Below, one piece after another: positions 36,182 through 46,606 of a stretch of 64,000 nt of DNA. A program made the translations under genes and the position numbers. Origin of the DNA: Purpureocillium takamizusanense. Taxonomy: Eukaryota; Ascomycota; Sordariomycetes; Hypocreales; Ophiocordycipitaceae. The stretch is taken from positions 2,232,001 through 2,296,000 of the forward strand of contig NC_063075.1 of assembly GCF_022605165.1 (NCBI RefSeq). The letters run 5' to 3'. Below the pieces are notes generated by a model. The model was not told the origin of the DNA. It did no database searches and was given only the letters and a program-made list of their open reading frames with translations. The first letter of the stretch is position 1. Each line of letters begins with the position of its first letter.

Positions 36182-37369
36182 ATGCCTCCCCGCAAGCTCA
36201 AGATCGGCGTCGCCGGCCTCGGCCGCATGGGCAAGCGACACGCCCTCAACTTCTTCCAGTCGGTCCCGCGCGCCGAGCTCGTCGCCGTGTCGTCGCCAGA
36301 CCCCAAGGAGAGGGAATGGGCGCAGGAGCACCTCGGCGCCTCGGGCGTCGGCGTCTACGAGCACTTTGACGACATGCTCAAGCACGCAGGGCTCGAGGCC
36401 GTGTGCATCGCGTCCGCCACGGCCGTCCACGCGGCGCAGTCGATTGCCGCCATTGACGCGGGCAAGCACGTCTTGTGCGAGAAGCCGCTGGCTACCACGC
36501 CCGAGGTGGTACGTTTAGGAGGAGCTTCTGTTCTGCCCTGTTGTGTCATCGCCCCCCCCCCCGGTGTCCATTGTCGTAGTCGTCGCAAGCAAGCAAGCAA
36601 AACATGGCTGACCACTTCCAACCAGTCCCAAACCGTCGTCGACGCCGCCGCGCGCAGGCCAGAGCTCAAGGTCATGTGCGGCTTCTCGCGGCGCTTCGAC
36701 GAGAGCTACCGCGACGCCTACGCCAAGATGCAGGCCGGGCTGATCGGGCGGCCGTGCGTCTTCCGCAGCCAGACGTGCGACATGCTCGACCCCTCGGGCT
36801 TCTTCGTCGCGTACGCCGAGTTCAGCGGCGGCATCTTCGTCGACTGCTCCATCCACGACATCGACCTGGCGCTGTGGTTCTTTGGCGAAGACGGCGAGAG
36901 CAAGGTCCGCTCCGTCAGCGCCGTGGGCATCACCGCCGTCGAGCCCGGCCTGCGCAAGTACAACGACCGCGACAACGCCGTCGGGCTCATCGAGTTCGCC
37001 GACGGGCGCCTCGTGCACCTGTACTGCTCGCGGATGATGGCCGCCGGCCAGGAGGACACGACCGAGGTCATCGGCACCAAGGGCAAGCTCGGCGTCAACA
37101 CCATCCCCGTCGCCAACCTGGTCCGCGTCTATGAGCCCAGCGGCATCCGCCATGAGGTGCCCAAGAACTACTGGGACCGCTTCAAGAACGCCTTCACCCA
37201 GGAGGCCATCGAATTCTCCGACTGCTGCCTCGACGACACCCCCGTGCCGGTGAAGCTGGAGACGGCGGTGTCGGCGGTCAGGATCGGGGCGGCGCTGCAG
37301 GAGTCCATGATTACCGGGCAAAAGATTTGGTTTAACAATGGGAAGCGGGTCGAGCGATCCCAGCTATAA
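36182..37369 (+). CDS. Gfo/Idh/MocA-family NAD(P)-dependent dehydrogenase (inositol 2-dehydrogenase-like), 356 aa
   Basis: Two exons: 36182-36508 and 36626-37369. The intron of 117 nt is a multiple of three with no stop, so a naive reading keeps 39 extra residues in the middle of the Rossmann fold. Splicing GTACGT...CCAG joins ATTPEV to SQTVVDAA. The Rossmann motif GVAGLGRMGKRH lies near residue 10 and the catalytic-lysine motif CEKPLA near 100. The substrate-domain motif DCSIHDIDLALW, with Asp and His, lies near 190. Family members oxidise myo-inositol, other polyols or sugars in the cytosol. The start MPPRKLKIGVAG is the first in-frame ATG. It follows a Zn2Cys6 regulator and a sugar transporter, so a shared catabolic role is plausible. 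Exact substrate unknown. Confidence 0.9.
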   Translation: MPPRKLKIGVAGLGRMGKRHALNFFQSVPRAELVAVSSPDPKEREWAQEHLGASGVGVYEHFDDMLKHAGLEAVCIASATAVHAAQSIAAIDAGKHVLCEKPLATTPEVVRLGGASVLPCCVIAPPPGVHCRSRRKQASKTWLTTSNQSQTVVDAAARRPELKVMCGFSRRFDESYRDAYAKMQAGLIGRPCVFRSQTCDMLDPSGFFVAYAEFSGGIFVDCSIHDIDLALWFFGEDGESKVRSVSAVGITAVEPGLRKYNDRDNAVGLIEFADGRLVHLYCSRMMAAGQEDTTEVIGTKGKLGVNTIPVANLVRVYEPSGIRHEVPKNYWDRFKNAFTQEAIEFSDCCLDDTPVPVKLETAVSAVRIGAALQESMITGQKIWFNNGKRVERSQL

Positions 37370-37769
37370 GTTATACAGTATACATGGTCTTGTGTGCTAG
37401 TACGGAGTAGAAGTTGGATAATCACTGCGCTGTAATTCCGCGATTGAACGCGGGCCTGATTGACGGAATCACTACACCAATCGCGTTCAAGCGCCCAGTC
37501 GAGTCTTGAGATGGGTTCAAAGCCAACCCTCCACATGAATTGCCAGGTCAGGGGCTTCATGTAATATCAGTTCGCCGCCGATGTTCGCATATGCAGCTTG
37601 CGGGTCGTTGCATGTTATTTAATTCCATAACCGGGTGAGCACCGATAGGCCGTCAGCTCCCTCGGGGCTGGATCAGCACGCGACTTGAATCACATCACCA
37701 CACGAAGCACAACCTACTTCGTATGCCTTGGACACATCTCTTGCCTCTCAGCACGCCCAAGCTCGCGCA
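37370..37769. other. Intergenic region with TACGGAGTA/TACTTCGTA motifs
   Basis: A 400-nt spacer between the dehydrogenase and the HET gene. It holds TACGGAGTA at 37401-37409 and TACTTCGTA at 37715-37723, members of a short near-palindrome family also seen elsewhere in the window. No gene. Confidence 0.5.
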
Positions 37770-39728
37770 ATGAGGCTCCTTGGCACCAAGGACCTCGAGC
37801 TCAAAGAGTTCTTTGACATTCACGTCCCGGCCTACGCCATCTTGTCTCACACCTGGGCCGACGGCGAGGTCTCGCTCCAAGACTGGGCCGACAAGAACAA
37901 CCGTCGCTTCAAACCGGGGTACCAGAAGATTGTCAAGGCATGCGCCGAGGCCGTTAAAGATGGCATCGACTACATCTGGATCGACACCAACTGCATCGAC
38001 AAGACCAGCTCGGCGGAGCTGTCCGAGGCCATCAACTCCATGTTCAAGTGGTATCAGAGGTCCGTCGTCTGCTACGCGCATCTCGGAGACGTGTCGCACG
38101 CCAGTATTCAAAGCTGCAGGAAGCCGAACAGCGAGTTTCGCAAGGCACGATGGTTCACAAGAGGGTGGACGTTGCAAGAACTCATCGCGCCGACCGAGCT
38201 CAAGTTCTTCTCCAAAGACTGGCAGGAGATCGGGACCAAAGCGAACACGACGCTGGCATTGACGATAGCCGAAGTCACTGGCATAACGGTGTGGTGTTTG
38301 CGCAGGGGAATATTCTCCAAGCTGAATCCTCTGCGCGAGTATAGCGTCGCGCAGAGGCTGTCATGGGCGTCCCGTCGCTCCACCACTCGAGTCGAGGATC
38401 AGGCGTACTCGCTCCTTGGCCTGTTTGACATCTCGATGCCCCTTGTGTACGGTGAGGGATCGGAAGCTTTCACACGCCTACTTGAGGAAATCATGCGCAA
38501 GTATACAGACCACAGCATACTTGCCTCGCAACTGCGGTACGTCGACGTTCTGCCCCGGTCGCCCAAAGAATTCTGCGAATCGCAGGATGTGGCTACTGGA
38601 AAGTTGACGCATCGGAGGAAAAATTTCATGCATCAGAGGAAAGCTTATACGCCTCGGATTCATTCCTATCCGTTCCAGATGACCAACACGGGACTTCAGA
38701 TGACACTTCCCATAGTCGCTACCTTGGCACCGGCCTTTGTCTTTGGCGTCCTCGATTGCTGGGACGAGTCTGGGACGACGCAAAAGACGCGATCCTTGTG
38801 CCGTATATGGATTCCTCTGCTGCGCCAAGGGCCCGAAAGGATGCGTCAATTTACCAGACTTTTATGGCCGTCCCCCTTCCTCCCCGTTCGGTTGGTGCCA
38901 AACGATGAACTTGGCATGAAGCTGGGATTGGCCAAGAGGATTACGGCCATGACCTTCTCTGACCGAGCTGGTGCATCTTGGGAGCCAGTGGACCTTGTGA
39001 CACCTGAGTCCTATCAAGATATATTGATACGGAAGCCGCATGCGACCACGCTGCCTGTGCCGAAATGGCAGCCCCGCGAAGCAGGCAGCCCGTTCTTGAT
39101 ATGCCTTCCACGAGGCTCAGACGGCTATCGGCTGTATGGTATTTTCCCGCAATCCACCGCCGATGTCGACAAGCAGCATGGTGAGTACCTGACCTCGCGG
39201 GTGCCACTTGTGCAGTCGCGCCCACTGCCACAGCTGGGAAAGGTCTTCGATTCCCCGGGCAAGACCAATGCAGGTGTGAGGCCGACAGCCCTCGACATAC
39301 ATGGTGCCGTCATCGTATTCAAAAGACGGCATTCTAGGCCACCTTCCTTTGTCGCGGTCTGCTTGGTCAATATGCCCATTCTATCCCATGACGGGGCCGT
39401 GACATATCAGCCTAGGTGCAAGATTGTTACTTTCTGGAAGCCCCATCTTGCAGAAGACCATGAGGAGAACTTGGGAACACTGGATGTTCGAAAGTTTTCC
39501 ATGACCGATACCGAGCACAACTTCGTCGTCGCCGTGCAGAAGATGCCCTGCCCGAGCCATGCCACAGCAAAGGGAATGGAGCATCGGTCCGTCGGGCTTA
39601 CTCAGATCGTCTTTGATAGGAGGCGCTTGATGGCAGATCAGGAGAGACTCAAGCAACTTAATAAGGACGCCATCCCGGAAATGTTGGCTTTTATGGGGCA
39701 GACTTCCTCTGACGATGAGGAGGCATAG
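37770..39728 (+). CDS. HET-domain protein (heterokaryon incompatibility family), 652 aa
   Basis: A single exon starting MRLLGTKDLELKEFF, the usual start of this family. The frame is open 14 codons further upstream but only from a TTG. HET-domain blocks are all present: YAILSHTWADGEVSLQDW near residue 25, GIDYIWIDTNCIDKTSSAELSEAINSMF near 75, and FRKARWFTRGWTLQELIAP near 130. These are followed by the family-typical WASRRSTTRVEDQAYSLLGLFDISMPLVYGEG near 210. The remaining 400 residues form a C-terminal region with no recognised repeats or NACHT motif. Family knowledge: HET proteins can trigger cell death on meeting an incompatible partner or act as NLR-like immune effectors. A partner gene is not visible nearby. 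It ends in an acidic tail, SSDDEEA. Confidence 0.93.
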   Translation: MRLLGTKDLELKEFFDIHVPAYAILSHTWADGEVSLQDWADKNNRRFKPGYQKIVKACAEAVKDGIDYIWIDTNCIDKTSSAELSEAINSMFKWYQRSVVCYAHLGDVSHASIQSCRKPNSEFRKARWFTRGWTLQELIAPTELKFFSKDWQEIGTKANTTLALTIAEVTGITVWCLRRGIFSKLNPLREYSVAQRLSWASRRSTTRVEDQAYSLLGLFDISMPLVYGEGSEAFTRLLEEIMRKYTDHSILASQLRYVDVLPRSPKEFCESQDVATGKLTHRRKNFMHQRKAYTPRIHSYPFQMTNTGLQMTLPIVATLAPAFVFGVLDCWDESGTTQKTRSLCRIWIPLLRQGPERMRQFTRLLWPSPFLPVRLVPNDELGMKLGLAKRITAMTFSDRAGASWEPVDLVTPESYQDILIRKPHATTLPVPKWQPREAGSPFLICLPRGSDGYRLYGIFPQSTADVDKQHGEYLTSRVPLVQSRPLPQLGKVFDSPGKTNAGVRPTALDIHGAVIVFKRRHSRPPSFVAVCLVNMPILSHDGAVTYQPRCKIVTFWKPHLAEDHEENLGTLDVRKFSMTDTEHNFVVAVQKMPCPSHATAKGMEHRSVGLTQIVFDRRRLMADQERLKQLNKDAIPEMLAFMGQTSSDDEEA

Positions 39729-40798
39729 CGGAAAAAGGAGAGCAAGATGCGTGCAGCGCAGCCCGTCGACGGAACATTGCCGATCACGTGGAAGCGAAAC
39801 CACGAGCCGGCCATCGCAACGGATATCTGGTAAATGCCTACTATCTGGATGTGATGGTGTGTTGTTAGGTAAAGGACCCGCAACTCACTTCGTAATGGGC
39901 CGAGACGTTGCCAACGGCCATTGCGACGCTGGGGACTGAGAGCCAAGACGGGTACACAACCCGGCCTTGCGTCAGTCATGAGGACTACTTTGTACGTACA
40001 GGAGTTCGCGAGTTGCATGACAGCTCGATAGACTCCACGATTGAGGCGCTTCAATTCTCGGCGAACCTAGTTTAGTCTGCAAACCCCTCTTTCTCGACCG
40101 TTGACACCGCTTCTGCCCCGCTTTGCAACGGCTCTTTTGTCCCCGGCCGATAAGCATATTGATGAACTACCCTCGTCAACTGTCACCATGGCCACGGCCC
40201 ACAACCAGGCCAGGTCTTGGAGTGGTATCCAACGGCTGTCAGCATGCTTACTCGGTAGTGAACCTCTGGATTGGCCCGCCAGCAATAGAGCTAGCCCCTT
40301 GCAGCAGGTGCCATGGACTGGTAAATAAGGACCGCCGTCTGTTGATGCTCGACCCTTTTTAACCTCGCCCGCGAGGCCGCCGATTCAATCCACCAAGCCG
40401 CACGAAGAGGCGGCGCACTTTGCCAGACTTGCAAGCACTTGTCCCGACTCGCTTTCACTCCGCGCGGGGTCGACCTCCGGTGTCTCGGGGCGCGGCAGGG
40501 ATCCGTGTGCTCCTTGCAGGGTGAGACAAGCATGCGGCGCGCGCGGAATTCGGCGGACCTGGCCGATGCAACCTGCCTCATTGTGCCATGGCTAGCCCGT
40601 CAATTGCGAGGGGAAGTTTCCACAAGATGACGGGGGATGATGGAATATAATAAGCCGCTCGTGCTTGCCCGCAAACTTTATCCCTTCCTTCCGGGTCCGT
40701 CAACTTGGGCTGGCTTCGCACGGGTTCAGCTTGAGGAAGCTTGACGTTGGGCCAAACGGAGCACTACAACGTCGTCGTGACACGGAAATCCGGCAGCC
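39729..40798. other. Intergenic region upstream of the M6 peptidase
   Basis: No supported gene. A TATA-like AATATAATAA lies near 40643-40652, about 150 nt before the peptidase ATG, and probably belongs to its promoter. Confidence 0.5.
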
Positions 40799-42817
40799 AT
40801 GTTATCGACACCGCAGCTGTCCACCCAAAGGGTGTTGACGTCTGTCCTCGCGGCTGCCTCGTGCTGGGGCAGTGGGCATGCGTCCCAATGCATCCCCCGG
40901 GGCAACCCGTTCGACATCATCGACCCCCAGAACTGGATCAACCCAGACCGGATGACCTGGGACGACTTCAAGGCGCCTCCCGGGACGAACTGGGGCGACC
41001 CTTCTCGCAGGGGTTCCAGCCGCAACTTCAACATTGCCCTCGTGACGGTCGATTATGAGGACAAGTCGTTTGCCATCACGGGTCCGCCAAACTCGACCAT
41101 ATATGGCAACCCCCAGCCGGCCGCCGCCAACATTCCACGCGAAAAGGTCCCCGCCTTCTATCGCGACCTGCTCAATAAGCCCAATGAGCTCAACCGGGGC
41201 CACACTCTCCACGAGTACTGGATGGAAGACTCGGCCGGCAGATTCGGGGTCGACCTGACGGTGTTTGGTGCCTACCGCATGCCTTCCAAGTCGTACCAGT
41301 ACGGCATCGACGATGACATGAACCCCGGCGCGTGCCCGCCCGGCGCCACCTGCAACCTCGACATCAGAGACGACAGCCTCGCCGCCTGGCGCAAGGACGT
41401 GGGCGACAAGGTCGCGGATTCGTTCGAGCTCGTCTTCATCCTGTCGGCAGGCCAAGACGAGTCGGCGAGCTGGCAAGAGTTCGGCGAGATGAAGTTCGCC
41501 TCCAAGGAGGATGTCCCTGCCGCGTTCGGTCCGCCGCCCGGCGCGAATGGCTCGGCCGTCAACTATGCGTCCACGAGATACGTCGAGTGGACATCGTGGG
41601 CCGCGGCGTCCAACATATGGCCCAACGCCGGCGGCGGCTCCTCGACGCAGTGCGAGAGCTCCGGCATGGGCGTCTACGCGCACGAGCTCAGCCACCTGCT
41701 CAACATTGGCGACAACTACAACAACCCCTACGGCAAGCCGCTGCGCCGTGCTTACACCGGCCCGTGGTCGATGCTGTCCCGCGGCTCCTTCAACGGCCCC
41801 GGCGGGCCGCACTCGAGATGGCAGATCCCGGCGCTGCAAGGAAGCTCCATGGGCTCGCTACACACGATGCGCGACAAGCTCCAGCTGGGGCTCGTCGCCA
41901 ACTCCAGCGTGCTCAGGATCTCCCGAACGGGACTCGTCGGCTCCGGACCGGTCGTCGCGCGCATCACCGCACGTGCCGTCAAGGCGGACCTCATGGGCCT
42001 CCGCGTCGAGATGGGCAACGACCTCGCCCCTGCTTGCGACATCTCCACGGACGTCCTCTGCGACGGCCGTGGCTACAACAACTATGAAACGGAGGTTGTG
42101 GACCGCATGGGCGCCGACTCGTTCCAGCCAGACGCAGGTGTCATGATTAGCAAGACCAAGACCGTCGCCAAGCAGCCGTTCCAATGGACCATCGATGCGA
42201 ACCCTCAGGACATTAACCTGGTTGACTTTATTCGGCCAAACGGGACCAAGGCCATGGCGACCATGGGCGACTACCGCCAATTGGCAGATGCGCTGTTCCA
42301 CGCCGGAACGCGCTCTGGCAGTGAGTTCGAGTACGTCGACAAGGCCAACGTGCTTCACCTGTACGTCCTCAAGAAGCATCGCGACAAGACGGGCGTGCTT
42401 TCCTACACTGTCGGCGTCCGATCCCTGAACGGCACGGACGCGAGCGAGCACGGCGTCAAGCTCTCACCAGGCAAGGTGACCGCCGGAAAGAACAAGGTGA
42501 CTGACAAGGGCGTCTTTTGCTCCTTTGACCTGACCAACAATGGCACCTACGTCGCCGGAGGATCGCATCCTCAGGATCTGACCCCGTATTTGGGCGTGGA
42601 CATTTACCGCCTTCAGGCTGAGGTGAAGGGATCCGGGTGGCGAGTTGAGCTGCCCAACGCTCTGGCTTTTGCAAAGTACGGCGAGACCACGAGCGTTCAT
42701 GTTGCGGTGGGCGCGTCTGCTCATGCCCACGACGTTGGTACGGTGACGCTCGTAGCCACGTCGGAGTCGGATAAGAAGGCGAGGGCGGTCGCCGAGTGCC
42801 GGGTGAAGAAGGACTGA
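40799..42817 (+). CDS. Secreted M6-type (immune inhibitor A-like) metallopeptidase, 672 aa
   Basis: A single exon. The N-terminus MLSTPQLSTQRVLTSVLAAA is a signal peptide followed by cysteine and propeptide-like sequence. The zinc site HELSHLLNIGD begins near residue 295, giving His295, Glu296 and His299, with the distal Asp at 305. A Met-turn candidate, GPWSMLSRG, follows about 25 residues later, as in metzincin-like M6 enzymes. The C-terminal 300 residues are beta-rich and may be a binding module. Family knowledge: InhA-like M6 peptidases degrade extracellular proteins, including host defence peptides, in bacteria. Fungal homologues are mostly annotated as M6 domain proteins. Substrate and ecological role here are unknown. 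The absence of introns in a 2-kb gene is mildly unusual beside its intron-rich neighbours. Confidence 0.88.
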   Translation: MLSTPQLSTQRVLTSVLAAASCWGSGHASQCIPRGNPFDIIDPQNWINPDRMTWDDFKAPPGTNWGDPSRRGSSRNFNIALVTVDYEDKSFAITGPPNSTIYGNPQPAAANIPREKVPAFYRDLLNKPNELNRGHTLHEYWMEDSAGRFGVDLTVFGAYRMPSKSYQYGIDDDMNPGACPPGATCNLDIRDDSLAAWRKDVGDKVADSFELVFILSAGQDESASWQEFGEMKFASKEDVPAAFGPPPGANGSAVNYASTRYVEWTSWAAASNIWPNAGGGSSTQCESSGMGVYAHELSHLLNIGDNYNNPYGKPLRRAYTGPWSMLSRGSFNGPGGPHSRWQIPALQGSSMGSLHTMRDKLQLGLVANSSVLRISRTGLVGSGPVVARITARAVKADLMGLRVEMGNDLAPACDISTDVLCDGRGYNNYETEVVDRMGADSFQPDAGVMISKTKTVAKQPFQWTIDANPQDINLVDFIRPNGTKAMATMGDYRQLADALFHAGTRSGSEFEYVDKANVLHLYVLKKHRDKTGVLSYTVGVRSLNGTDASEHGVKLSPGKVTAGKNKVTDKGVFCSFDLTNNGTYVAGGSHPQDLTPYLGVDIYRLQAEVKGSGWRVELPNALAFAKYGETTSVHVAVGASAHAHDVGTVTLVATSESDKKARAVAECRVKKD

Positions 42818-43209
42818 GTGGCGCAATGTCGCGTATAAAAAGCTTTCCATAACGACAGCGACAATGAACATACATTTGACATTAGAAGCATGATTTGGCG
42901 AGTCTCAAGTGCCGGGAAGCTCTGAAATGAAGGAATGCGTGACAGCATGAAAGTAATCCTCGACAGCGGAATACATGGCACGTAATGTATCGAATAGAAA
43001 TGAAGAGCCGGCAAAAATTATATAAGTTGCGAGAAGGCGATTAAGTACCCATTAATAAAGCTCAAGTCCGCCGCTCTGAGCTCTGCCACCCTTACCCTGA
43101 AAATTATGTGCGCGGCCTGCCTACCCCTGCGTCGTCGACGCATGACATCGCTCACGAGTAATTCAATCGAACGCGGCTGTCAGCAAATGCTACGCTGCGT
43201 GGCCGTCGA
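42818..43209. other. Convergent 3' region of M6 peptidase and oxalate decarboxylase
   Basis: Spacer between two stop codons, AT-rich around 42890-43080. No gene or structured element was noticed. Confidence 0.5.
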
Positions 43210-44844
43210 TCACCCAATGAGGACCTGCTTGTCCTTCTTGAGCTTCTCGACAAACTCAATGGGCACCTTGAGCGTCTGGGCGACGAGGTCCGCGGGCGTC
43301 AGGGCGAGCCACTGCGTGAGCGGAATGTCGGCGACTCGGTCCGACTTGTAGATCTCGACCCAGATGAGGTCCTCGTCTTTGGACGTGTTCTCGATGTAGT
43401 GTCTGGCCAGCCACCTGACGTTAGCTCTGTGTCCACCTTTTGGGTTGATTGGGGGGGGGGGGGCATGAAGGGAGGTTTTTTTTTGCGCAACATAACATAC
43501 CCCGAGTTGTCGGGAAAGACGGCCGTGTCACCGGCGGTAAAGTCAAAGGTGCGCGCGTTGGCATTGCCGATGAAGATGGTGGCCTGGGCCTTGCCCTTGT
43601 GGAAGTACAGCCACTCCTCAGCCTGCACGCACGGTTAGCCGACTACATTTTTACTCGTTCATCGCCAAGACATGACGACCAGAGGACCGCGGTCAAGTCC
43701 TCGAGTGGACGACGTACGTTTGGGTGCCAGTGCAGCTCGCGCAGACCACCAGGCTTGAGCGTCACAAAGGTCGCCGCAATGGTCTTGCTGATGGGAAAGT
43801 TGGTCGAGTCAATCTTGTGGAACTCGCCGCCGTCTCCGCCAATCTTCTCGGGCTTGTGCTCAAGAGTGCGGTAGACGAAGGAGCTGTTGCCGCGGGCGAC
43901 GGGCGTGCTGGGCGTCTCGGTCACGTTGCGGGTGCTGACGGTCCCGTTGGTGATGTATGGGTTCGGCGAGGGCACGTTCTCGAAGACGGACTCGTCGACG
44001 CCAAAGTTCTTGGCCAGGACGGACTTGGGGGTGTGGGCGATCCAGTCGTCGATGTTGAACGTGGTCCTGTAGGCCGACAGTTAGCATTCTACTTGCGCAC
44101 GCATACACCACAGCTTTATCGTTAGTGTGTCACTGGGGTTCTGTGGCACGTACCCGACCTTGTCGAAATCGCCGTCGTCAAAGACGAGGAGAAATTCGTT
44201 CTCGTCCGCGAGGCCCTGAATGGTGTGCGCCGTGCCCTTGGGGAAGTACCAGATGTCGCCGTAGTTGAGCTCCTCGACCTGGTATACGCCGTTCTCGTCC
44301 ACGACGGAGAGCTTCACCTTGCCAGCGTAGACGATGCCCCACTCCGCCTACTCTTCGTTTAGCGACCGGGGAGGTGAAGATGGAGGATCAATAACTTGAA
44401 ATGGTTTGACTTACAACGCGGTGCCAATGGAGCTCGCGAATAGCGCCCTTCTTCAGGTGCTGCTGGGCACCCGCAATGTCGTGGCTCTGCGGCAGATCCT
44501 GAATCACCTGCTCGCGAACCCAACCGCCCTTTAAAAGGCGCGTCTTGGAATCAGAGAAGCTCCACTTCAGATTCGGAACGATGCCGTTGTCCGTCGACTG
44601 TCGGCCCAGGTTATCCGGGTTTTGCAGGTCCAGCTGGTGGTTTGTGCCGCCTAGAGTAAGTACTGGTCAACATCAAGTTTCCCCCGCAGCATTCACTGTA
44701 GCCCTCACCATTGATGGGGCCGCCTTTCCCGGCCTTGCTGATGGGTTGTCCTTCGGTGAACCTGTCTTCGGCCCTTGCCTGCAGCCGAGGAGCGGCAAGA
44801 GCTGGTCCGACGGCGCAGGAGAGCAGAAGCGCAGAGACCTTCAT
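43210..44844 (-). CDS. Bicupin oxalate decarboxylase, secreted, 409 aa
   Basis: Six exons: 44844-44709, 44650-44415, 44347-44154, 44066-43718, 43622-43501, 43402-43210. Signal peptide MKVSALLLSCAVGPALAAP. The first cupin has GAIRELHWHRVAEWGIVYAG and YFPKGTAHTIQ. The second has GGLRELHWHPNAEEWLYFHKG, and PDNSG joined by the last intron to HYIENTS. An alternative acceptor 12 nt earlier would insert WLAR and break this conserved motif, so the later acceptor is preferred. Each cupin provides three His and one Glu for a Mn ion. The enzyme turns oxalate into formate and CO2 outside the cell, handling oxalate made by the fungus or its surroundings. The gene is divergent from the N2227 methyltransferase, 1.76 kb away. 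A run of 13 G lies inside the last intron. Confidence 0.93.
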
Positions 44845-46606
44845 CGTGTCTGGCTGTGTATACGGTGTCTATAGAGCTTTCGAATGAAGACCAGCAAGTC
44901 GTTCGCGAAGAGTGAACCGCCGTCTCGACCTGTTCGTCGACGTTCGTGCATTGGACTATATGTGTATTCAGCAGTGCACCACCACGGCAGACCGCACGAC
45001 TCGAAATGAAGCGGGTGCATTGTCGCGCTTTTGGCGTGGTCTTTCAATTATCACGATCTACAAGCCCTCCTCCTCGCTCTATCGAAGCCAAAATGGCGAC
45101 ATGCTGGCGTTGTTGGCCATGGGGGGGATGCAGCGACGACAGACGCGGGTAACTACCAACGCCACGGGCGCGGCAGAGCAAGCAGCATCGAGGCCCGGCC
45201 GCGAGGACTTTACTTTTTGGAATTGTTCAATTACAGACAGCGCGAGGCTAGCCCGTTGCACCCTAGGGCTGCTGCCTGCAGGATGGCTGTCGAATGAGAG
45301 GGCGGTCCAAGGTTGTGAGGTTGTGGTGTTCCGTGATCACGCAATCTACCGGGACGATGGTCTATGCTTCAACTGCCGCGCCGCAGCCTCGCACTGTTGG
45401 TGTTGGAGCGATGGCAGCGATGTCTGTCTCATCCAATTCTGGAGGGACGGCCCCTTCAGCTCCCGTTTTTAGCGTCAGGCTTGACTTGAATGAGTTTATA
45501 GAGGATTGCCCGACTGGGACTGCTCTTGTCGATCATGTCGACGGAAGGGTGAGTGCACTGTCCTCGGCGTCCTGCCACAACGAAACAGCCGCAATGATCG
45601 GACGACGGGAGAACAGATTCGGACCGCGTCCTGTTCAAACGTACGGTGCGTCTCCTGATTTGTGTCGCTTCACCACAGAGTGCCCAATGCACTTGCAGTA
45701 CATGTAGAGATGCGCAGGCACCTCGGCCAGTTTAAAGCCTTGCAACGTTCGGTTGCATAGAGAACGAAAGATGAGACAACAAGGACCGTCCAGATGCCGT
45801 CCAAGTGCGTCTTGAGCTGAGTGTTGGGGACATATACCCATGTCGCCCCTTGAACATGAAGTTGGTCCATTGACCGATGCGCGATAGGGCAAAAGATGTG
45901 AGCGACAGGACGCATGAATCGTGTTAGGCATACGATCGTCCCACGTGCAGCAAGACTAGGCCTGCCTTGACGCCTCCCCAGCTTGGTATGATAGAGCAGA
46001 CGGAAGTTAGTTGTCGTGCGCATGTTGGCCCCCGTTTCCTATATTTGGTCAGCCCTCGCCACGTCAATGGAATTGAAGGACTGCCACGTATACTGTACAT
46101 GGCTTCCAAACCGATTGTGTTTCAATTGGAACGGGTACAATCAGGGAGGCCAACGACAATGGAGCTTTATGCAGACTGAACCAATGATTCTGTGTCCCAT
46201 CACGCCGGCTCTTGCGACACTTTATTGTTGAGTGCTTCTGTGGGGGACGCATTGCGGTCACCGTTCAATGCTGAGCGATGCGGGCTGTCTCGTACCAGAG
46301 CGAGACTTGTACTCTGTGTCGTGTGGTCCTTTTGCCATCAGTAAACTCGGGTGCTTGGAGAGAAAGTGGAAAGAAGAAGACCAACATGAAGTCACACAAC
46401 ATTGAAAGTGGCGGAGCTTCTCCATTATGAGTATCCGACAACGGCTTGGCGGCCATCAGGGTCCTCACCTCACATCAAATGCAGCAACCACGTGCAGCTG
46501 GCAGGAACCATGCGCGAATACCCTCAACTCAATCGACGTCTCAAACTCACAACCTTCTCACGACTTTGATGCTCACCCCTCATCTGCGCACATCGCGAGG
46601 CCCACC
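44845..46606. other. Divergent intergenic region, no gene seen
   Basis: About 1.76 kb between oxalate decarboxylase and the N2227 methyltransferase. It should hold both promoters. Frames at 44912-45472 and 45294-45707 lack domains and plausible codon use. Confidence 0.5.

Noticed and set aside
40802..41839. Minus-strand frame of 345 codons
   Set aside because: Antisense to the M6 peptidase, which has a signal peptide and zinc motif on the plus strand.
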